This document shows positions 51,357 through 60,582 of a stretch of DNA of 64,000 nt, in pieces. Every line of letters begins with the position of its first letter. The first letter of the stretch is position 1. A program made the translations under genes and the position numbers. Under the pieces are notes generated by a model, which searched no databases, was not told the origin of the DNA, and worked only from the letters and a program-made list of their open reading frames with translations. Source of the stretch: Azotimanducus sp965199815 (GTDB taxonomy: Bacteria > Pseudomonadota > Gammaproteobacteria > Pseudomonadales > Azotimanducaceae); contig CBDATE010000034.1 in assembly GCA_965199815.1 (NCBI GenBank), forward strand, positions 124,001 through 188,000, in the 5' to 3' direction.

Positions 51357-52885
51357 CCACAGGGCGCCATTCTCTTGAATGACCGGGCCAACGGCTGCAA
51401 CGCGCTGGCGTTTGAACGTCAGACGCTGCTCGCCCTCGGGCAAGCGCTTGCCGAAGGCCGCATGAGCAGTCAGGAACTCGCGGGTGAATACCTTGGACGC
51501 ATCAAGGAACCTGCATCTGAAGGCGCGCGCACCTACATCCGGCTCAATCCTCACCTGATGGCGGATGCCGCGCGGGCCGATGCCGCGCGTTCGCGTGGCG
51601 GCAAGCAGCGCAGTGAGCAGATATCGCCCTTGCAGGGCATTCCCGTGTCGGTCAAGGATCTGTTCGACATTGCCGGTGAAGTGACCACAGCCGGTTCGCG
51701 GGTACTCGCAGCTGCACCCGCAGCGCGCCGCGACAGCGCGGTGGTGGCGCGCCTCAAGGCAGCCGGTATGCTGATCGTGGGCACTACCAACATGACCGAA
51801 TTCGCCTATTCGGGGCTTGGTCTCAATCCGCATTACGGGACACCGCGCAATCCCTTTGACCGTGCTGTTGGCAGGATTCCCGGAGGGTCATCCTCGGGTG
51901 CCGCGGTATCGGTTGCCGATGCCTGCGCCGCCGTGGCCATAGGTACGGATACCAGTGGTTCCTGCCGCATTCCCGCGGCTCTGTGCGGCCTGGTGGGGTT
52001 CAAGCCCACGGCCAGGCGGGTACCGAAGTCTGGCGTGATACCGCTTTCGCCAAGTCTTGATGCCGTCGGGCCGCTCGCGCGCAGTGTTGCCTGCTGTGCC
52101 TTGATCGATGCCGTGCTTGCGACCGATGCCGACACGGCGGGTAGCACCAGTGATGCCAATCACGCCGAGCTACCTGCCCGCGCCGTGCCGCAAGCAGCCA
52201 GACTGGCCGATGTGCGTATCGGGCGCCTGGTGAATTATGTCGAGGCCGAGGTCGAGCCAGCCGTGGCCTGCGCCTACGAAGCAGGGCTCGCACGGCTCGA
52301 ATCCGCCGGTGCACAGATTGTCGATGTCACGTTGACGGCGCTCGACCTGATGCCCGAACTGCTCACAAACGGCGGCTTGGCGGCGGCCGAAGCCTATGCC
52401 TGGCACAAGCACCTGATTGAAGATTCGCAGGCACAGTACGACCCGCGTGTCGCACGGCGCATCCTCATGGGGGCGAGTCAGGGAGATGCCGCATACAGAC
52501 GCAAACTTCAGCTGCGCGGTGAGATCATCGAACGCGCGAATCTCGCTACACGGGAGCTGGACTGCCTGTGTCTGCCGAGCGTCGCCATGACCGCGCCGCG
52601 CATCGATGCCTTGCAGGAGGAAGATGTCTATGTGCACACCAACCTCCTCATGCTGAGGAACCCGGGCGTGGCGAATGTGCTTGACCGGCCCGCCATCTCG
52701 CTTCCCATCGCGGACGCGAGCCCCTTGCCGGTGGGATTGACGCTCATGGGCGAAACCATGCGTGACCGCCGTCTGCTGGCAATCGCGCTGGCCGCAGAGT
52801 CTGCGCTGACCATGTGACCATGTGATGCCTTGGCTGCGACGGGGCGATTCCCGCGCCGAATCCGTGGCATCAGAACACATCCTCC
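50123..52885 (+). repeat. Tandem duplication, unit 1 (2763 bp)
   Basis: Runs from inside the M48 gene (about residue 60) through the amidase gene to the last 16 bases of the mrcA coding sequence (antisense). It is repeated directly at 52886-55871 with very few differences. The join CCTCC|AAAGC at 52885/52886 has almost no homology, pointing to an illegitimate event. Confidence 0.92.
51375..52817 (+). CDS. Amidase (amidase-signature family), copy 1
   Basis: 480 residues. Seen: the catalytic triad elements VSVKDLFDIAG (Lys), PGGSSSGAAVSVA (Ser) and GTDTSGSCRIPAALCG (nucleophile Ser), and FKPTARRVPKSGVIPLS. The family hydrolyses amides; some members work with transamidases (GatA), but this one lacks neighbours gatB and gatC and the substrate is unknown. 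The TTG at 51375 is the only start giving the full N-terminus; it lies 18 bp after the M48 gene and is probably co-transcribed. Copy 2 differs at about eight residues. Confidence 0.9.
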   Translation: MNDRANGCNALAFERQTLLALGQALAEGRMSSQELAGEYLGRIKEPASEGARTYIRLNPHLMADAARADAARSRGGKQRSEQISPLQGIPVSVKDLFDIAGEVTTAGSRVLAAAPAARRDSAVVARLKAAGMLIVGTTNMTEFAYSGLGLNPHYGTPRNPFDRAVGRIPGGSSSGAAVSVADACAAVAIGTDTSGSCRIPAALCGLVGFKPTARRVPKSGVIPLSPSLDAVGPLARSVACCALIDAVLATDADTAGSTSDANHAELPARAVPQAARLADVRIGRLVNYVEAEVEPAVACAYEAGLARLESAGAQIVDVTLTALDLMPELLTNGGLAAAEAYAWHKHLIEDSQAQYDPRVARRILMGASQGDAAYRRKLQLRGEIIERANLATRELDCLCLPSVAMTAPRIDALQEEDVYVHTNLLMLRNPGVANVLDRPAISLPIADASPLPVGLTLMGETMRDRRLLAIALAAESALTM

Positions 52886-54345
52886 AAAGCTGCTCGCCCA
52901 CACCGAGCACAAGGGTCGCGACTACAGGTTCACGGTGCTCGATGAGTCCAGTGTGAACGCCTTTGCCCTGCCCGACGGCTACATCTTCCTGCATACGGGG
53001 CTGATAGCCCACATGCAGAATGAAGATCAACTCGCATCGGTGATTGCCCATGAGATTGCGCACGTCACCCGTCGGCACGCGGTGCGCCGCAATACACGCG
53101 CAGGCATCGGCAATATCGCCGGGTTTGTCGCCGCCGTACTCACTGGCAGCGGCGCTCTCTACAGCGCCTCACAGGCGGCGATGGCGCACTACATCTCTGG
53201 CTACGGGCGCGAAATGGAACTCGAGGCCGACACCTATGTATGTTCTGATCAAGTCCATCCGTGGACTTGATCAGATTCGCAAATCAGAAGTGCGCTGCAG
53301 CGGGCACATCCATGTGCCCGCCCCTTCGGGCGGCTGCGCCGTGCATTTTTGCTGTCCTGCAAAAATGTTCTGATTTGCTCGCAGATTCAATGCCTTACGG
53401 CACTGAATCTGGCGGCACATCCGTGTGCCGCACGGGAAACTCTGTTATTCAGAGTTTCCCTATGGCGCGCACTATCTCGCCAAGGCTGGCTATTCGCCGC
53501 AAGCGCACCTTGAAATGCTGTCGCTGCTCAAGGATCAGAGCATCTTCAACTCCAGGGTTGCCAAAAAACCGCGCGCCTATCACGGCGTGTTTTCCTCGCA
53601 CCCGAAGAGCGACCGTCGCCTGCACTACGCCATCGAGCAGGCGGAAGGAGAATATCAGTGGGAGCAAAGCGAGGTGGTGGGAAACTTCCTGGAGATGATC
53701 GACGGCATGACTTACGGTGAGCACAATGCCGAAGGCCGGATAGTAGATAACCTGTGGTTGCAGGGTCGCTTGAGACTCGCGGTCGAGTTTCCGCCCGGCT
53801 GGACGGTCGGCACCATGTCCGGCAAGACCTCTGCACAAGCACCGGGCGGAGCTGCCGATGCACATATCAGTGTCTCCGAGGGAGCGTACAAGGAACGCAT
53901 CCAACCGGTGGATTACATCAAGCAGGTGCTGGGCCGCGAGGACGAAGTATCTGGCGAGGCCATCAAGACCGAGCGCATCACGGGCTACCTGGCGCAGATG
54001 TCCACGCAGGACAGTGATGCCGGGGCTATCCTGATTGGGGTGGCATACATTGGTACCACGGCGCTGGTGTTCAATGGAGAGCTTGCGCCCGATGGTGATC
54101 TGCCTGCCTTTCTGGATGATTTTCGGCGCAGCATCAAATCTGTGCGTCGCCTTGAAGAGGCAGACCTCGTCTATCTCGGCAGGCCGCGCATCAAGATCAT
54201 CCATGCCGACCCGGGCATGACCTATGAGGAATTGGCGCGTACCAGCGAGATTCGCAGCTACCCGGAGGAGACACTTCGCCTCATCAACGGTGATTATCCC
54301 TACGGAGAGCCGCGCGCGGGCAATCCCATCAAGATCGTGCAGTAA
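52886..54345 (+). pseudogene. Truncated M48 peptidase copy, interrupted by a MITE-like element
   Basis: It lacks the first 60 or so codons (signal peptide and start) because the duplication begins inside the gene. It still carries HEIAH at about 53049-53063, but 226 added bases at 53238-53463 put the second half out of frame: the first part ends EADTYVCSDQ and stops, and the second part resumes at GAHYLAKAGY. Both halves otherwise match the intact copy, with differences such as His to Tyr in LVYLGRPR and Asn to Asp in IIHADPG. Two residual open frames (from 52830 and from 53425) borrow starts from antisense mrcA and from the element; neither is likely to be useful. Confidence 0.92.
53238..53460 (+). 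mobile_element. 223-bp hairpin-rich MITE-like element, copy D
   Basis: The reference copy: from GTATGTTCTGATC to GAGTTTCCC, exactly the length of copy A. The uninterrupted site is known from the first duplication unit (ACACCTATGGCGC), so the insertion point and the TAT target duplication (53235-53237 and 53461-53463) can be read directly. Terminal hairpins: CTGATCAAGTCCA with TGGACTTGATCAG, and GGGAAACTCTG with CAGAGTTTCCC. No coding capacity. Confidence 0.93.
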
Positions 54346-54363
54346 CCACAGGGCGCCATTCTC

Positions 54364-55803
54364 TTGAATGACCGGGCCAACGGCTGCAACGCGCTGGCGT
54401 TTGAACGTCAGACGCTGCTCGCCCTCGGGCAAGCGCTTGCCGAAGGCCGCATGAGCAGTCAGGAACTCGCGGGTGAATACCTTGGACGCATCAAGGAACC
54501 TGCATCTGAAGGCGCGCGCACCTACATCCGGCTCAATCCTCACCTGATGGCGGATGCCGCGCGGGCCGATGCCGCGCGTTCGCGTGGCGGCAAGCAGCGC
54601 AGTGAGCAGATATCGCCCTTGCAGGGCATTCCCGTGTCGGTCAAGGATCTGTTCGACATTGCCGGTGAAGTGACCACAGCCGGTTCGCGGGTACTCGCAG
54701 CTGCACCCGCAGCGCGCCGCGACAGCGCGGTGGTGGCGCGCCTCAAGGCAGCCGGTATGCTGATCGTGGGCACTACCAACATGACCGAATTCGCCTATTC
54801 GGGGCTTGGTCTCAATCCGCATTACGGGACACCGCGCAATCCCTTTGACCGTGCTGTTGGCAGGATTCCCGGAGGGTCATCCTCGGGTGCCGCGGTATCG
54901 GTTGCCGATGCCTGCGCCGCCGTGGCCATAGGTACGGATACCAGTGGTTCCTGCCGCATTCCCGCGGCTCTGTGCGGCCTGGTGGGGTTCAAGCCCACGG
55001 CCAGGCGGGTACCGAAGTCTGGCGTGATACCGCTTTCGCCAAGTCTCGATGCCGTCGGGCCGCTCGCGCGCAGTGTTGCCTGCTGTGCCTTGATCGATGC
55101 CGTGCTTGCGACCGATGCCGACACGGCGGGTAGCACCAGTGGTACCAATCACACCGAGCTATCCCGCGCCGTGCCGCAAGCAGCCAGACTGGCCGATGTG
55201 CGTATCGGGCGCCTGGTGAATTATGTCGAGACCGAGGTCGAGCCAGCCGTGGCCTGCGCCTACGAAGCAGGGCTCGCACGGCTCGAATCCGCCGGTGCAC
55301 AGATTGTCGATGTCACGCTGACGGCGCTCGACCTGATGCCCGAACTGCTCACAAACGGCGGCTTGGCGGCGGCCGAAGCCTATGCCTGGCACAAGCACCT
55401 GATTGAAGATTCGCAGGCACAGTACGACCCGCGTGTCGCACGGCGCATCCTCATGGGGGCGAGTCAGGGAGATGCCGCATACAGAGGCAAACTTCAGCTG
55501 CGCGGTGAGATCATCGAACGCGCGAATCTTGCTACACGGGAGCTGGACTGCCTGTGTCTGCCGAGCGTCGCCATGACCGCGCCGCGCATCGATGCCTTGC
55601 AGGAGGAAGATGTCTATGTACGCACCAACCTCCTCATGCTGAGGAACCCGGGCGTGGCGAATGTGCTTGACCGGCCCGCCATCTCGCTTCCCATCGCGGA
55701 CGCGAGCCCCTTGCCGGTGGGATTGACGCTCATGGGCGAAACCATGCGTGACCGCCGTCTGCTGGCAATCGCGCTGGCCGCAGAGTCTGCGCTGACCATG
55801 TGA
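54364..55803 (+). CDS. Amidase (amidase-signature family), copy 2
   Basis: 479 residues, intact, with the same Lys-Ser-Ser catalytic elements as copy 1. Differences visible: GTNHTELSRA versus DANHAELPARA (one residue fewer), ETEVE versus EAEVE, YRGKL versus YRRKL, YVRTN versus YVHTN. It keeps the TTG start and the 18-bp spacing to the broken M48 copy. It lies next to mrcA as in the presumed ancestral order. Both copies seem able to make protein, so gene dosage is doubled. Confidence 0.88.
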   Translation: MNDRANGCNALAFERQTLLALGQALAEGRMSSQELAGEYLGRIKEPASEGARTYIRLNPHLMADAARADAARSRGGKQRSEQISPLQGIPVSVKDLFDIAGEVTTAGSRVLAAAPAARRDSAVVARLKAAGMLIVGTTNMTEFAYSGLGLNPHYGTPRNPFDRAVGRIPGGSSSGAAVSVADACAAVAIGTDTSGSCRIPAALCGLVGFKPTARRVPKSGVIPLSPSLDAVGPLARSVACCALIDAVLATDADTAGSTSGTNHTELSRAVPQAARLADVRIGRLVNYVETEVEPAVACAYEAGLARLESAGAQIVDVTLTALDLMPELLTNGGLAAAEAYAWHKHLIEDSQAQYDPRVARRILMGASQGDAAYRGKLQLRGEIIERANLATRELDCLCLPSVAMTAPRIDALQEEDVYVRTNLLMLRNPGVANVLDRPAISLPIADASPLPVGLTLMGETMRDRRLLAIALAAESALTM

Positions 55804-55855
55804 CCATGTGATGCCTTGGCTGCGACGGGGCGATTCCCGCGCCGAATCCGTGGCA

Positions 55856-58267
55856 TCAGAACACATCCTCCACCGCATCCGACTGTCCGCCGTCATCCGC
55901 AGCCTCGAAGCCGGGTGAGGTTTCCTCGAAGAAGTACTCGAAAACAGCATCTTCGTCGCCCGGCGCGGCGGCTTCGCCAGTACGCTTGTTGATGCGCACG
56001 GAGACCACGCCATCCGGTTGCTCCAGTGGCGCTTCCGGCGTTTCTGACAGGGCCGTGCGCATGAAATCAATCCATACCGGCAGCGGCAGGCTCGAACCGG
56101 TTTCGCTCTGTCCGAGCGGCGAGTTGTCGCTGAAGCCCATCCACACGACACCCACCAGATTCGGATGGAAGCCGTTGAACCAGGCATCGGCCTCGTTGGT
56201 GGTGCCGGTCTTGCCGGAGAGGTCTGCGCGACCGAGCGCGAGGGCGCGGCGACCCGTGCCGAGGCGTATCACGTCCTGCAGCATGGAGCGCATGATGAAT
56301 GCGTTGCGCTCGTCGAGTACGCGCGGCGCGGGCAGCGCATAGCCGTCCTCGGATGCACATACTTCGCAGGCGCGTCTGAACACAGGGCGTTCGAGTACGC
56401 GACCGTTGGTGCGCCGCACTTCCAGAATCGTGTGCGGCTCAACCTCGAAACCACCATTCGCAAACACTGCGTAGGCGCGCGCCATGTCCAGCGGAGATAC
56501 CGTCAGGCGCCCTCCGCCTATGGCGATTTGGGTATCAGCACCGACTCCGTCAAGGTCGAAGCCAAATCGCTCCAGATGGCGCATGGTGCGGCTAATACCG
56601 GTGGATTGCAGTACTCGTATGGAGACCAGATTGATGGATCTGTACAGCGCTTCGCGCAAGCGTGGCTCGCCGTGAAAGCGGCCGCCGTAGTTTCTTGGAC
56701 GATAGGCACCGGAAACACCTTCGGTATCGAAGGTAATCGGTGCGTCCATGAAGGTTCTGGCGGCCGTGATGCCTGCATTCAGAGCGGCGGAATAGACGAA
56801 GGGCTTGATACCCGAACCTGGCTGGCGTTTGGCGAGCAGCGCATTGTTGAACTGCTTCAGATAGAAGTTGAAGCCTCCGACCAGTGCGCGAATGGCACCG
56901 TCATCGGGGTCAACCGCCACCAGTGCGCCCTGAATGTCGGGAATCTGCGAGAGAGCCATGGTGCCCGTCGAAGTCTTGTGCAGGCGTATCAGATCGCCTT
57001 TCCTGACCACTTCGCCTGCTGACCCCGGTGCGCTGCCACGAAATTCCTCGTTGATATAGGGGCGCGCCCAGCGTATGCCGTCCCAATCCACCTGATGCAC
57101 CGCGCCAAATCGATCAGCCGCGCGAAAGCTGCGTTCTTCCACGCTGATGACCACCGCGGGTTCAAGTGGTCCGTAGGCCGTGACATCTGCCAGCAGGGCC
57201 TCGAAGTCGTCAGCCTCCAGCGCCTCGGCGGGGTACTGGCGTTCAGCTCCGCGGTATCCGTGGCGTCGGTCGTAGCTCAGCAGTCCGTTTCGCAAGGCGT
57301 TCACGGCGGCCGCCTGCTGGCGCGGGTCTATAGTGGTGATGGCTTCGAAGCCGTCAGAGTAGATGGCATCGCCGTAGCGCTCGTGCAGCCCCTGACGGAT
57401 CCACTCACCCACATAGGGAGATGAATAGTCGAGTTCCCGTTCGTAGAGTTTCGCCGTGATGGGGGCGGCATCGGCTTCCCGGAAGGCTTCTTCGCTGATG
57501 CTGCCTTGCCGGAGCATGGACACCAGCACCACGTGTCGTCTGCGCAGGGCGCGTTGCGGGCCGTTGACCGGATTGCCGAGGTTCGGGGACTGCGGGATAC
57601 CGGCGAGCATGGCGAACTGTGCGAGGGTGAGTTCCTGCACATCCTTGCCATAATAGGCGAGCGCAGCGGCCTGTACGCCATAGGCGCGCTTGCCGAAGGA
57701 CACGAGATTCAGATAGGCCTCGAGAATGTCGTCCTTCTCCAACCCCTGTTCGAGCTTGAAGGCCAGCAGGATTTCCTTGAACTTGCGCACGAAGGTACGC
57801 TCGAAGGAGAGCGCCAGGTTGCGCGCGAGTTGCATGGTGATCGTGCTCGCGCCGGAACCGATCTCGCGGTTCCACACCAGATACGCCAGATCGTCGATGA
57901 GAGAGACGAAATCCACACCGCCGTGCGAATAGAAGCGCTTGTCTTCCGTGTCCAGCACGGCGCGCACCAGCAGTGGTGGAATTTCTTCGAGTTGCAGCGG
58001 AATGGCGCGTCGTTCGCCGTATTCGGCCAGCAGGGAACCCTCCATACCGTAGAGTCGCAAGGGTGTCTGTATGGGCAGGTTGCGGTAGGCAGAGGCCTCC
58101 GGCAGCGAGGGGTTTATGTAGAGGAACAGGCCAGCGCCACCAATCAGTATCCCGGAGAGTCCGAGCAGCGCGCATCCGAGCAGCGTACGCATCAGACTGA
58201 GCCGCAGCGGATGCCGCCAGGCGCGGGCCACGAACTCTTTCAGGTCAGATGCTGTCACAGGTTTCAT
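55856..58267 (-). CDS. mrcA: Penicillin-binding protein 1A, bifunctional glycosyltransferase/transpeptidase
   Basis: 803 residues. Seen: one N-terminal membrane helix (about 29-50), glycosyltransferase motifs TEDKRFYSHGGVD (catalytic Glu108) and GASTITMQLARN, an intervening OB-like region, and transpeptidase motifs SGIK (Ser485, Lys488), SIN in YRSINLVS, and KTG (Lys686) in SGKTGTTNEAD. It polymerises and cross-links peptidoglycan at the inner membrane. The position divergent from pilMNOPQ is the classic location of PBP1A (ponA). The start at 58267 is preferred; a GTG at 58309 would add 14 residues. Its last 16 coding bases are repeated at 52870-52885. Confidence 0.95.
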   Translation of the reverse strand: MKPVTASDLKEFVARAWRHPLRLSLMRTLLGCALLGLSGILIGGAGLFLYINPSLPEASAYRNLPIQTPLRLYGMEGSLLAEYGERRAIPLQLEEIPPLLVRAVLDTEDKRFYSHGGVDFVSLIDDLAYLVWNREIGSGASTITMQLARNLALSFERTFVRKFKEILLAFKLEQGLEKDDILEAYLNLVSFGKRAYGVQAAALAYYGKDVQELTLAQFAMLAGIPQSPNLGNPVNGPQRALRRRHVVLVSMLRQGSISEEAFREADAAPITAKLYERELDYSSPYVGEWIRQGLHERYGDAIYSDGFEAITTIDPRQQAAAVNALRNGLLSYDRRHGYRGAERQYPAEALEADDFEALLADVTAYGPLEPAVVISVEERSFRAADRFGAVHQVDWDGIRWARPYINEEFRGSAPGSAGEVVRKGDLIRLHKTSTGTMALSQIPDIQGALVAVDPDDGAIRALVGGFNFYLKQFNNALLAKRQPGSGIKPFVYSAALNAGITAARTFMDAPITFDTEGVSGAYRPRNYGGRFHGEPRLREALYRSINLVSIRVLQSTGISRTMRHLERFGFDLDGVGADTQIAIGGGRLTVSPLDMARAYAVFANGGFEVEPHTILEVRRTNGRVLERPVFRRACEVCASEDGYALPAPRVLDERNAFIMRSMLQDVIRLGTGRRALALGRADLSGKTGTTNEADAWFNGFHPNLVGVVWMGFSDNSPLGQSETGSSLPLPVWIDFMRTALSETPEAPLEQPDGVVSVRINKRTGEAAAPGDEDAVFEYFFEETSPGFEAADDGGQSDAVEDVF

Positions 58268-58380
58268 CCATCGCTTACATGAATTGTCGTCAAAATCGCT
58301 ACTCGTCACAGCGCCACCTCTGGTGAGATGGCACTTCCATTACGGGGACATTCTCACCCCGGCAACAAGAGGGTACACCT

Positions 58381-59328
58381 ATGGCATTTCAATTGCTGCA
58401 ACGCAAGCGCAGCACCCTGGGCATTCACTTTGGCTCCGAGTGCCTCGCAGGTGTGGTACTCGCGCAAGGCAGCGAGCTGATCAAGCGTTGTGACGGTGTG
58501 CAGCTCGCGAATTTCGATGCGCCCGAAGCCGCCTTGCACGAGTTGGTCAGCCTGCTTGATGCGCGTGGCGCCGCGGTCATTTCGCACCTTGATCCGGAGC
58601 AGGTATTCACCCGCATCCTGCAGATGGATCCGGATCTGGAGGATGCCGATATTCACGAGCAGATGCATCTCGTAGCCACCGAAGCCCTGCAGCTGGACCT
58701 CGCCGACATTGCTCTCGACTATTGCGTTCAGGGGGTTTCCTACGCGGGGCAAGCCATGGCCGATGTACTGCTCTTCGCCTGCCCTCTGGCGCTGGTGCGC
58801 GAGCGTGAGGCGCTGCTCGTCGGCGCTGGTCTCAAGGTGCGGGCGATTGAACCGCTCGAGCAGTCCCTGCAACGAGCTTTCTGTTCTCTGGTGCGTGATA
58901 TGCCGGATGCGCATCACCGCCATGTCACGCTCATGCTGTGTACATCTCGCGAACAATTCGATGTCTGGCTCTTTGAAGGGCGTACCTTGCGCGAGACATT
59001 GCAGATACCGGCTACCTCGGGTTGGCAGCACCTGTGGGACGCTGCCGACGATGCATCGGCGCACAAGTCATTGTGCGCCAGCGAGGCCAGAATGCTCTGC
59101 AAGCAGTTGCACGAAACGGCGCGGCAACGGCTCGGCGAACGCATTTCTCGCTGGCTCTTGCTGCCGAGCAGCATTTCACGTGCGCTGGCGAACGCGATAC
59201 AGGAAGTCGATTCACCCCTGGCCATTATCGAGATGCGTCCCAATCCGGATTCCGAGGCCGCCAGTCGCATCCCCAGTGATGCCATGATCAAGGCGTTCGG
59301 CCTGGCGCTTTCGGGAGCTGGAACATGA
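58381..59328 (+). CDS. pilM: Type IV pilus assembly protein PilM
   Basis: 315 residues. Assigned from its weak actin-like ATPase pattern (TLGIHFGSECLAGVVLAQG at the start) and above all from its place before pilNOPQ and divergent from mrcA. PilM sits in the cytoplasm and binds the N-terminus of PilN. The sequence is divergent from well-studied PilM proteins: the usual IDIGSSSVK motif is only partly kept. The ATG follows an ACAAGAGGG stretch. Confidence 0.82.
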   Translation: MAFQLLQRKRSTLGIHFGSECLAGVVLAQGSELIKRCDGVQLANFDAPEAALHELVSLLDARGAAVISHLDPEQVFTRILQMDPDLEDADIHEQMHLVATEALQLDLADIALDYCVQGVSYAGQAMADVLLFACPLALVREREALLVGAGLKVRAIEPLEQSLQRAFCSLVRDMPDAHHRHVTLMLCTSREQFDVWLFEGRTLRETLQIPATSGWQHLWDAADDASAHKSLCASEARMLCKQLHETARQRLGERISRWLLLPSSISRALANAIQEVDSPLAIIEMRPNPDSEAASRIPSDAMIKAFGLALSGAGT

Positions 59329-59396
59329 GCATCAATCGCAAGACGCGCTGCCGCGGACGCGCTCTGCAACGCACGGACACTTGAGGGCGCGTACGG

Positions 59397-59954
59397 ATGC
59401 ACGATCCACATTCACAGGAGATCAACCTGCTGCCCTGGCGAGCGCGCGCAAACGCTCGCCGTCGGCGGCTCTATCTTGTGCTGCTCACGGGTTCGGTCTC
59501 GCTGCCCTGTTGTCTGATGCTTGCAGTGCATCTGGAGCGCAGCCTGGAGGTTGCGCAATTGCGCGCGGAGCTCGCGCATCAGCGTTTCGCAATCGATGCG
59601 GCAACCGCGGCGCAGGCTGAAGAGACGCGGCTCATCAGCGCAATTGAACAGACCGAGTCCTGGCTCGCTGCCTGCGATCAATTCCTTGCACGTCGTTCGC
59701 TGTTTGTGCGGCTGTGGCAGGAGCTCGCGACGCATCTCGAGGCATCGATGCACTACCGGCATGTGATGCTCGAACATGAAACCGTCTCCTTGCGCGGTAT
59801 CACTCGCTCTTCCCCGGACCTCGCCACGTACCTGCGCCGACTCGAAGCATCGCCGCTGTTCCTGTCTCCAAGGCTGATCGATCTCGAAGACACCGCGCTC
59901 GGCCACGAGTTCGGTATCACGGCGACAATTGCCACGCTGCCCGAGTCGGTCTGA
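59397..59954 (+). CDS. pilN: Type IV pilus assembly protein PilN
   Basis: 185 residues. Seen: the cytoplasmic PilN signature EINLLPWRARA near the start (binds PilM), a membrane helix (LYLVLLTGSVSLPCCLMLAV), then a periplasmic coiled coil and a small domain. It forms the inner-membrane alignment complex with PilM, PilO and PilP. It starts 68 bp after pilM and is followed by pilO after 10 bp. Confidence 0.88.
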   Translation: MHDPHSQEINLLPWRARANARRRRLYLVLLTGSVSLPCCLMLAVHLERSLEVAQLRAELAHQRFAIDAATAAQAEETRLISAIEQTESWLAACDQFLARRSLFVRLWQELATHLEASMHYRHVMLEHETVSLRGITRSSPDLATYLRRLEASPLFLSPRLIDLEDTALGHEFGITATIATLPESV

Positions 59955-59964
59955 GGTTGTGGCT

Positions 59965-60582
59965 ATGCAGTGGCAAGATCTTCACTTCAACCTGTCCGCC
60001 CTCGAACATCTCGATTGGAAGGCACCACACGACTGGCCGCTGGCGCTGCGCCTGTCGAGCCTGTGCCTGGCCGCGCTGCTCGCTTTCCTGTGCGCCTGGA
60101 TACTTGACGATTCGACCGCCGAGCTGCAACAGGCGCAGCGGGAGTTGCAGCAGGTGCAGCGCTCACGGGAAGCAGTGGAGCTGGTGACATCTCGCGTACG
60201 AGACCTCGGGCAGCGCAGCGAAATCCTGGCCGGGCGCGCACAGCAGCTCTCGCAGGGGTTTCTGCTATCTGATGAATTGCCCGACCTGCTCGATCTGATT
60301 GCCACGCTCAGCGCCGAGCACCTCGTTATTCTGGAATCGCTCGAAGTGCAGACACCACTGCTCGGCCAACATGAGCACATGATTGATGTACAGCCCCTGA
60401 GCATCGGGCTGCGCGGCACCTATCATCATATAGGCGCGCTCCATCAAGCTCTTGCGTCTCTGCCCTGGCCACTGGTCATTGATGCTCTGGAGGTGCGTGG
60501 TGAGCATGAGGCGGGGCGCAGTCTGAGCGTACAGGTACGACTGCTGGCACCCGTCTGGTCGCTTCCCGCGCGCGCATCGTGA
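59965..60582 (+). CDS. pilO: Type IV pilus assembly protein PilO
   Basis: 205 residues from the ATG at 59965. Seen: the early LSALEHLDWKAPHDWPLALR, a membrane helix (LSSLCLAALLAFLCAWIL), a coiled coil (STAELQQAQRELQQVQRS), and a globular C-terminal part with a PilO-like GLRGTYHHIGALHQALASLP. It pairs with PilN in the periplasm. The stop overlaps the pilP start (TGATG). Confidence 0.9.
   Translation: MQWQDLHFNLSALEHLDWKAPHDWPLALRLSSLCLAALLAFLCAWILDDSTAELQQAQRELQQVQRSREAVELVTSRVRDLGQRSEILAGRAQQLSQGFLLSDELPDLLDLIATLSAEHLVILESLEVQTPLLGQHEHMIDVQPLSIGLRGTYHHIGALHQALASLPWPLVIDALEVRGEHEAGRSLSVQVRLLAPVWSLPARAS

Larger units (their letters stand above)
52886..55871 (+). repeat. Tandem duplication, unit 2
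   Basis: Second copy of 50123-52885, longer by a 223-bp insertion element with its 3-bp target duplication and shorter by one 3-bp deletion in the amidase. It ends at the 3' end of the genuine mrcA gene, which continues normally beyond 55871. Confidence 0.92.

Noticed and set aside
50406..51833. Minus-strand open frame of 475 codons spanning the M48 and amidase genes (also 53449-54822)
   Set aside because: It is antisense to two clear genes, crosses their boundary, and shows no motif; it is a by-product of GC-rich third codon positions.
53425..54345. Separate functional M48-like gene starting inside the element
   Set aside because: It lacks the signal peptide and the HEIAH motif, and its start codon comes from the inserted element; it is the second half of a broken gene.
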